DNA of 11,518 bases from Saccoglossus kowalevskii (taxonomy: Eukaryota; Hemichordata; Enteropneusta; Harrimaniidae), in contig NW_003146283.1 of assembly GCF_000003605.2 (NCBI RefSeq), positions 339,165 through 350,682 on the forward strand, in the 5' to 3' direction. The stretch's first letter is position 1. The number at the start of each line of letters is the position of its first letter. A model generated the notes under the pieces. That model was not told the DNA's origin and searched no databases. It saw nothing but the letters and a program-made list of their open reading frames with translations. This document shows, in pieces, positions 6,189-11,518 of this stretch. Both the position numbers and the translations under genes were made by a program.

Positions 6189-8353
6189 TCAATTTTCAGA
6201 CTTAAATTTATGTAATAGTGATGGCCCCGGCACCTTACCAGATGCAAAATCTTCACATCGGTGTTCTGCTAATTCCTCAGCTCCAAGGAACACAGTCTTA
6301 CAACTTTTACAGTCCACAAAGGCGTGACTTTTATTATGAATTCGTAAGTTGCCTTTGTTCTTGAAGCTCATCCCACAAAGATAACATCGATATTTTTCAG
6401 GACCGGGATCGTTATCCTCATTCGTGAAGTTAACAGCACCATCGACTGCATTTGGTGATTGTGATTCGCTACGATCAACCACTGGATCTGTACTCATGTT
6501 TTTATGAAAATCAAAAGAGTAGTCGATCAGGTCGAGTTTGCTTGATTCACCTTTCGGCTTTCTTCCTTTGCGTGGAACACCAAGTTCCCCATTGGGATGT
6601 TGTCGGAATCTGTGCCTCTCCATATGGTCTTTTCTAGTAAATTTACGAAGACATATCTCACATTTATATGGCCGTTCTCCCGTATGTATAACTTGGTGAC
6701 GCACTAGCCGATACTTATTTGTGAATGATTTACCGCAAACTTCACAAACATGCCGTTTTGACTTTGTAGGTTGTCCTTCAATAAACCAATCAACACAATA
6801 ACTGCTCATTGATTGTTTTACTGGGCTCTTTTTTTTCTGAACCACATCATTACTTGTGAACATTTTTAACAGGTCTGTTTTATCACTACTACTGGTATCT
6901 TCAATAGTCTCGACAGCTGGAATTTCTTTCATCTCAACATTATTCACTGCTGTTTTATCATCATTCTCTGTAACCTCTGTCTTTTCAGCTTTGATTTCCC
7001 GGTCTCGTATCAAATGCTGGACGAAAAAGTGTCTGTCTAAATTATCCTTGCGAGAAAACACCTTATCACAATTACTACATTTGTATGGTTTTTCGCCAGT
7101 ATGTATTTTCTCATGCCGCATCAGCCGATACCTCTCTGCAAAACCTCGCCCACACACAGCGCAGAAATGCAGTTTGTCTTTGCTCGGCTTATCTATGTCA
7201 ATCACCTCCATCTTCACTGATCGCATCATGCCAGGCAATGGATTACAATCCCCCTCAACAATGTCTTGTGTAATTCCATGCTTGGAAGATAGATGTTCAT
7301 CGAATATATTTTGAGAAGAGAACATCTGACCACACAAATGACATCCAAACATCTCTTTTGAATGTAATTTTTCATGCTTTAAAAGTCTTCTTTTTGATGG
7401 GAAACTTTTACCACATTCAATACAAAGGAACAGAGTTCCGTGGAGGTCCTCCTCATACACTGCAGATGTCATAAGCACATTGTGCTCCAACACAGACGAA
7501 GCACTAGCATCTTCAAAGTCTAGATTCAACCACTGACGTTGATACTCATCGTCAAGTATTCCAGCATTCTCATTTTCTTGTTTGATTTTCCAATTGCCAA
7601 GATGATGAATTTTTCCATCGTCCGTGCTTGTTTTCTCGCTGCCATGACAAAGACCGGGTACATTCTTTGTTAACAGCTGCCTCAGACAAGCAGTGCTGCT
7701 TTGCTCAGAACAATTTGAGTTCTCACTGATATTGAGCGACTGGTTGAAATTATCTTCTTTTTCTCTCATGGAATTTTCACAAATTTGCTCGTCGTTATCA
7801 CTGACTATGTATTCCTGGGATATTAGATACGATTTGTCCAAAATGTCTTCGTTAAAGTACATCTGTTCTCTGATGCGGTTTTCAGGAAAATACTCTACAG
7901 CGTCACAATCATTTATAATGCCACGGAAATCCATCTCTAAATCAGATAATTTCTGCTTCTGTTCTTTATCATCAAAATTCATTTTTTCCTTAAAAATTAA
8001 TATGCATTTCTCCTCAAGTTTTTTAAGATGAAATCTCTGTGCAATACCTAAAACATTAGTCACATTATCCTTGGTTAGACTGCATTTCCCAGTATATATA
8101 AACTCAATGACAGTCTCCAAAGCATCTGCAGTATCATCTGTAAACATTTCTTCACCCAGCAGTACAGAGTTGTTGGTGAATAATTGCTGCAGTACTTGGC
8201 TAGAAGCTGATAGCACTATTTTGTGAGCTTTAATTATTTTACCATTTATGTCGATATTCACATCGCAAAAAAGACCTTCTTTTCTAAGTTGATTCATTCT
8301 GTTCAGGCATTCGGACTGCAAATCAAGTGTTGAGTTGTCTTGTTTGAAGATGC
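6189..8353 (-). CDS. BTB/POZ and C2H2 zinc-finger protein, last coding exon
   Basis: A likely nuclear sequence-specific transcription factor. Residues are numbered in the open frame read from 8363; exonic codons start at residue 4. BTB/POZ domain, about 12-125, with the hallmark LFCDV and AHKIVLSASS. Acidic/Ser-rich linker to about 310. Fingers with C-C-H-H at 314/317/330/334, 341/344/357/362, 401/404/417/421, 429/432/445/450, 540/543/556/560, 568/571/584/589 and 660/663/676/680, plus a degenerate C2HC finger at 685/688/701/703. TGEKP-type linkers join fingers 3-4 and 5-6. KKKSPVK (510) and RKGRKPKG (598) are NLS-like or AT-hook-like. IKQE (260), VKME (383) and IKAE (457) fit the sumoylation consensus. 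The frame enters through a splice acceptor (TTTTTGTTTACAG|GC), not an ATG: the codon at 8363 is an intronic TTG. Met23 (ATG at 8295-8297) has a fair Kozak context, but starting there would cut the first BTB helix. The stop is TGA at 6189-6191. BTB-ZF family membership is certain; the orthologue is not. Confidence 0.95.
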
Positions 8354-8678
8354 CTGTAAACAAAAAGATAATTAAGTTTTAACCTTTTGAATACCAGCAT
8401 TTTGATTAAGAACCATAGAGAACTTGAAATTATGTTTATTTGATCTAAAATTAAATCAACAAAAATAGACAACAAAGTGCAAAAATCTGCATCAATGGTG
8501 AGGTCTGTACTACATAATTTTATGAACAAATAATTATGAAAAGAAAATATTATTAATTTCTTGTACTCCTTAACTTCATAATTTCCTTCCAGTAAATATT
8601 TGTCAGGCCACTGGGACAATAAAACAAGCAGCCTATCGGCTGAGATAGCTCCGCTCTTAGCAATGCACATTTCAATTA

Positions 8679-9400
8679 AAGAACTGAAGACATCATTAGA
8701 AAATGAACAATATGAATAGTATCAAAGCAATCGGACTTACAGTTTTTAACAAGAAGTCGAAAATATCACTTTTTACCAAAAATTACAAAAATATTCACCA
8801 AAATTAGAGAATTGAAGATATCATCACAAAATAAACAAATCTGAGAGAGGTCCACATGTAGTACCTATATATGTAATATCAAAGCAATCGGACTTGCGGT
8901 TTTTAACAAGAAGTCGAAAATATCACTTTTTACCAAAAATGACAAAAATATTCACCAAAATTAGAGAATTGAAGATATCATCACGAAATGAACAAATCTG
9001 AGAGAGGTCCACATGTAGTACCTATATGTGTAGTATCAAAGCAATTGGACTTCTGGTTTTTAACAAGAAGTCGAAAATATCACTTTTTACCAAAAATGAC
9101 AAAAATATTCACCAAAATTAGAGAATTAAAGATATCATTACAAAATGAACAAATCTGAGAGAGGTCCACATGTAGTACCTATATATGTAATATCAAAGCA
9201 TTTGCACTTGCGGTTTTTAACAAGAAGTCGAAAATATCACTTTTTACCAAAAATGACAAAAATATTCACCAAAATTAGAGAATTGAAGATATCAACATGA
9301 AATGAACAAACCTAAGAGAGGTCTACTCAAGGTACATAAACACCAAGTATCAAAGCATTCAGGTTTGTAGTTTTCAAGAAGAAGTCGAAAAAGTAAAACA
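8679..9400. repeat. 157-bp tandem repeat, five units
   Basis: Units start at 8679, 8807, 8964, 9121 and 9278. The three middle units are exactly 157 bp and nearly identical. The first has lost about 29 bp (the AGAGAGGTCCACATGTAGTA part). The last is the most diverged and runs into the microsatellite. Near-identity in the middle with decay at the edges suggests internal homogenisation or recent expansion. Confidence 0.95.
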
Positions 9401-9402
9401 TT

Positions 9403-9443
9403 GACACGGACGACGGACGACGACAGACGACGACGACGGAGGA
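9403..9443. repeat. GAC/GACGG microsatellite inside the repeat element
   Basis: An imperfect run of GAC and GACGG units, with almost no T after its first bases, lies between the 157-bp core and the terminal hairpin. Confidence 0.85.
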
Positions 9444-9460
9444 CAATCACTCATATGATA

Positions 9461-9491
9461 AGCTCCGCTCGACAAAGTCGACAGCGGAGCT
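9461..9491. other. Terminal hairpin of the repeat element
   Basis: AGCTCCGCTCGAC pairs with GTCGACAGCGGAGCT across an AAA loop, with a small bulge. It is the strongest GC-rich hairpin in the window and sits at the element's right end, where Helitron-type elements place a terminal stem-loop. Confidence 0.8.
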
Positions 9492-9497
9492 AAAAAA

Positions 9498-9905
9498 GAC
9501 TTACAGCTACATTCTTCATTGTAACTAAATAAAATGTTGAACATACAAGTTAAAATATTGAATGAGACTCGTATAGAACCTAGCATCTTTTGAATTGTTA
9601 TTCCACTGAGCAGACAGAGAGGGCGTGTTTTTTAACAGTTTTGAATACCAATGCAATACAAATGTTTTTGTTTGTATAATCATGTAAGCAGATTGAAATC
9701 AAGTACAAATGATTTGTGTGAATAAATTCTAGATTTGATTTATTTTATAATAATAATATCTGAAAGTTGTCATTTCTTACGAGATGTTTGAATTGACAGA
9801 GGGAAAACAGGTGATCTGATAGTTAGACGTAATCATAGGAGGAATTGTGATTTGATTAAGATGATATTTCAGTAGAAAATCTGATAAAAAAAAAGATTGA
9901 CTAAC
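9498..9905. other. Intronic DNA between the repeat element and exon B
   Basis: AT-rich, with no repeat of its own. Its one notable point is the GTAAGT donor-like site on minus (complement of 9499-9504) and the 20-nt microexon candidate it would bound. Confidence 0.5.
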
Positions 9906-9951
9906 CGTGAATTGCAGGCAGGGGTTGAGTTACATCTTTGCTTCTCAGAAG
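9906..9951 (-). CDS. 46-bp internal coding exon of the BTB zinc-finger gene
   Basis: On the minus strand a strong acceptor (TTTTGTTTTCTTACAG) is followed by 46 bases and a good donor (CACG|GTTAGT). Read in phase 0 it gives LLRSKDVTQPLPAIH plus one spare G. That G completes GGC with the first two bases of the BTB exon, so the reading runs on as HGIFKQDN into the domain. The incoming phase matches the phase-0 end of exon A. Both splice signals and both phases agreeing is strong support. The short peptide has no domain. The alternative is a 5' UTR exon, but the open frame on both sides makes coding more likely. Confidence 0.7.
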
Positions 9952-10033
9952 CTGTAAGAAAACAAAATGAAAGAACAAGTATTACCAAACAGATGTATTT
10001 CAGTGTATTTGCTATATTAGATGCACATGCAAT

Positions 10034-10245
10034 TACTGTGGAATACTTTATTTTCGCTGGAATTAATTTTCGCTGAAAAGGCTTTTTGGGCGTTTTGTAT
10101 GGAATTTATTTTCACTGATTTTGGATGAGTTTAATGTGAAATATAGAAAAAAAAGTATATTCGCTGGATTTTATTTTCACGGAATCATCCCTTCAGCGAA
10201 AATAGCGAAAATAAATTCCAAGCGAAAATAAAGTATTCTACAGTA
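10034..10245. mobile_element. MITE, copy 2 (212 bp)
   Basis: The ends are TACTGTGGAATACTTTATTT at 10034 and, inverted, AAATAAAGTATTCTACAGTA ending at 10245. It is the same family as 5451-5647, with closely matching TIR and interior and about 15 extra bases in the middle (an extra TTTATTTTCACTGATTTTGG segment near 10110). TA at both outer ends fits a TA target duplication. It has no coding capacity. Confidence 0.85.
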
Positions 10246-10542
10246 GTTAAATGACACGAAAAAAAAATTAGAAAAAAAAATATTTGGACGCATGCCACTT
10301 CTATAATAGATGTGTTTGTCATAGAGCCAAAATATATATTCGATAAATTTGTGCATTCATCTAGGAATTGATGCATTGATTACTAGTATATTTGCAATAG
10401 CCTTCTTCAATAGCTTCTTATCTACATTTCAATGTCAATATTTTGGTTTATACAGAAGAAAAATTCATTCAATTCTTAAAATGTGAGCATGAAAGCATGT
10501 CATTTGCTAGTTGTCATCTTGCACAAACAAATGTAGAAATAT

Positions 10543-10666
10543 AAGGTTATTACAAGGATACTGCACAAAGACAATACAGCGGGAGTATTGACCATTGCGC
10601 AGCGGAAGTAGATGCGACCGCGGTACTGTCTGAGTGCATACTTTGCAGTATCCTCGTAATAACCTT
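10543..10666. mobile_element. 124-bp hairpin element with 23-bp terminal inverted repeats
   Basis: The left arm 10543-10565 (AAGGTTATTACAAGGATACT then GCA) and the right arm 10644-10666 match as inverted repeats at 22 of 23 positions. AATAT flanks both sides (10538-10542 and 10667-10671), a possible 5-bp target duplication, though in AT-rich DNA this could be chance. The 78-bp centre is notably GC-rich (GCGCAGCGGAAG, GCGACCGCGG). It is probably a very small MITE; a structured RNA is the other possibility. Confidence 0.7.
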
Positions 10667-11061
10667 AATATTATTATACATCTTTTCTACCCGGGAATAC
10701 ATCATGAGAATGCCGAAATCCAAAACATTTAGAACAGATTTAGCAAACTTTATTGTGTGGGGTCCTGTCAAACCCTGGGGGAAGCCATGTTTGTTTGCAG
10801 AACGCTTACGCGCGCAATTGTTCCATATTCGTGTTTCCTAATATGATAGGATGAAAATACCCAGTGCAATACTACAAAATTATAACACACTGTAACTTAT
10901 GGCGTTAGGATGACAGATGTATAACAATGACATATACTGTATTAGAAGTACATCACCAAAAGAAGCATACATTAAATAAAAATTGCCATCATTATCTGCT
11001 CGATCATTGAAATATAGACACACCCCCACCATAAATGCAAGCACAAACAATACTAATAGAA

Positions 11062-11352
11062 AAACGAGCAGCCTCTTGCACATTTCAATTAGAGAATTGA
11101 AGATATCATCACAAAATGAACAAATCTGAGATCGGCCTATCTGAGGTACCTATATGTACAATATCAAAGAAATTGAATTTGATGTTTTCAACAAGATGTC
11201 AAATATCACCTTTTACCAACAATATTCATAAATATTAGATAATTGGACATATCAACATGATGATATCCGAGAGAGGTCCACCTGCAGTACCGATATGTAT
11301 GATATCAAAGCAATCAGACTTGTAGTTTTCAAAAAAAAAAGCAGAGCTAAAA
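11062..11352. mobile_element. Decayed second copy of the 157-bp repeat element
   Basis: It begins with GAGCAGCCTCTTGCACATTT, which parallels the left end of the 8619 copy but lacks about 30 bp including TAGCTCCGCT. Two diverged core units follow (11092-11237 and 11238-about 11330), and it ends with AGCAGAGCTA (11340-11349), a mutated form of the terminal AGCGGAGCTA. The microsatellite and hairpin are gone. Divergence from the consensus is much greater than within the 8807-9277 units, so this copy is older or has escaped homogenisation. Confidence 0.7.
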
Positions 11353-11367
11353 AGTTAAAACAACTAC

Positions 11368-11518
11368 CTTGGATTGACTTGGAAAACTAAATCCATCTTT
11401 TGTTTTTAATGGCTTCTGTATTAGTTTACTGCTGGCATTAACTCTTTTCACTTGTAATTCCTCAGGATTACTATATTTAAGAGGTAACGCATTCTTCCGG
11501 CCTCTTCTTACAGAAGCA
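11368..11518 (-). CDS. Upstream coding exon of the BTB zinc-finger gene, cut by the window edge
   Basis: The minus strand is open from the right edge for 50 codons in one frame (RRGRKNALPLKYSNPEE, then VNASSKLIQKPL, ending SFPSQSK) and stops exactly at a consensus donor, AAG|GTAGTT. The other two frames hit stops within 14 codons. It ends in phase 0, which is what the 46-bp exon needs. The peptide is basic, with RRGRK resembling an AT-hook or NLS, and has no recognised domain. Its 5' boundary may be outside the window; an internal acceptor near 11507 is possible but weak. It could instead belong to a neighbouring gene or an alternative transcript, but the matching phase favours one gene. Confidence 0.65.

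Larger units (their letters stand above)
8619..9497. mobile_element. Pearl/Helentron-like non-autonomous element, complete-looking copy
   Basis: The parts in order are: a left end with TAGCTCCGCT (8646-8655); a tandem core of 157-bp units (8679-about 9400); a GAC/GACGG microsatellite (9403-9443); and a terminal hairpin (9461-9491) made of AGCTCCGCTCGAC, AAA, GTCGACAGCGGAGCT. The AGCGGAGCTA at 9483-9492 is the inverted complement of the left TAGCTCCGCT. This order (left end, tandem core, microsatellite, hairpin) is that described for bivalve pearl elements and other Helentron-associated elements. The identification rests on architecture, not on a search. There is no coding capacity. Outer limits are approximate; the left one is set by similarity to the second copy near 11062 (AGCAGCCT). 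Confidence 0.75.
8354..9905 (-). other. Intron 2 of the BTB zinc-finger gene
   Basis: On the minus strand it runs from donor G|GTTAGT (9905) to acceptor TTTTTGTTTACAG (8354), 1552 bp. Splicing joins a lone G from exon B to GC of the last exon, making a glycine codon. Over half of the intron is the 157-bp repeat element (about 8619-9497). A second donor-like GTAAGT inside it bounds a possible 20-nt microexon (9505-9524). The minus-strand open frame at 8323-8670 crosses the acceptor and the repeat end and is not a gene. Confidence 0.75.
9952..11367 (-). other. Intron 1 of the BTB zinc-finger gene
   Basis: On the minus strand it runs from donor AAG|GTAGTT (11367) to acceptor TTTCTTACAG (9952), 1416 bp. 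It carries a MITE (10034-10245), a 124-bp hairpin element (10543-10666) and a decayed 157-bp-type repeat element (about 11062-11352). Other open frames in it (10550-10841 on both strands, 10880-11083 on minus) are not supported as exons. Confidence 0.65.

Noticed and set aside
6452-8031. Plus-strand frames opposite the zinc-finger exon
   Set aside because: Shadows of the minus-strand coding sequence.
8355-8363. Start of the BTB protein at 8363
   Set aside because: The codon is TTG and lies in the intron, before the TTTACAG acceptor; eukaryotic initiation there is not credible.
8323-8670. 115-codon minus-strand frame reaching the BTB exon
   Set aside because: It crosses the splice acceptor in a different frame from the BTB reading and begins in the repeat element's left end.
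9403-9443. GACGAC tract as an Asp/Arg-coding sequence
   Set aside because: It is a microsatellite in the mobile element, with no supporting frame.
10550-10841. A 45-codon plus frame (ATG at 10704) and a 73-codon minus frame
   Set aside because: They overlap each other, the minus one starts at TTG and crosses the hairpin element, and neither has matching splice sites or a family. The plus frame is the more protein-like of the two but remains unsupported.
10880-11083. 67-codon minus frame with a hydrophobic, signal-anchor-like start
   Set aside because: It starts inside the decayed repeat element, has no clear donor and lies within the intron. Noted only as a repeat-related curiosity.
1-11518. 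tRNA, rRNA or other structured RNA genes
   Set aside because: No T-loop (GGTTCGAAT-type) or other diagnostic motif was found on either strand by eye. A tRNA or Rfam scan could not be run.

Overview
The window looks like genomic DNA from an invertebrate animal, most likely a mollusc and perhaps a bivalve. The evidence is AT-rich non-coding DNA, an intron-containing BTB/C2H2 zinc-finger gene, and two copies of a repeat with the architecture of bivalve pearl or Helentron-associated elements: a ~157-bp tandem core, a GACGG-type microsatellite and a terminal AGCTCCGCT hairpin. The organism assignment is inference from repeat style, since no database could be searched.

The main gene is on the minus strand. 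Its last coding exon (6189-8353) encodes a BTB domain, seven C2H2 fingers and one degenerate finger. The open frame does not begin with an ATG but at a splice acceptor. Two upstream exons can be read from the sequence: a 46-bp exon (9906-9951) and an exon running off the right edge (11368-11518). Their splice phases fit exactly (0, then 1), giving 786 visible residues. The BTB domain is therefore probably internal, with at least 65 residues before it and the true start outside the window.

Left to right: a 20-bp CpG-rich minisatellite (1-312); AT-rich DNA; a minus-strand first-exon-like reading frame (799-1152) with a good donor but an in-frame TAA at codon 16, preceded by a CpG-rich promoter-like block; a long gene-poor stretch (1440-5450) with a possible plus-strand terminal coding exon (3531-3650), several foldback elements and regulatory-looking palindromes; a MITE (5451-5647); the 3' UTR of the zinc-finger gene; its last exon; intron 2, carrying a five-unit 157-bp repeat element (about 8619-9497); exon B; intron 1, carrying a second copy of the MITE (10034-10245), a 124-bp hairpin element and a second, decayed copy of the 157-bp repeat element that ends about 16 bp from a splice donor; and exon A.

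I see no operon-like or multi-gene system. What merits a second look is the exon structure of the zinc-finger gene, a candidate frame-breaking microexon beside a transposable element, the interrupted exon near the left edge, and several short inverted-repeat elements.
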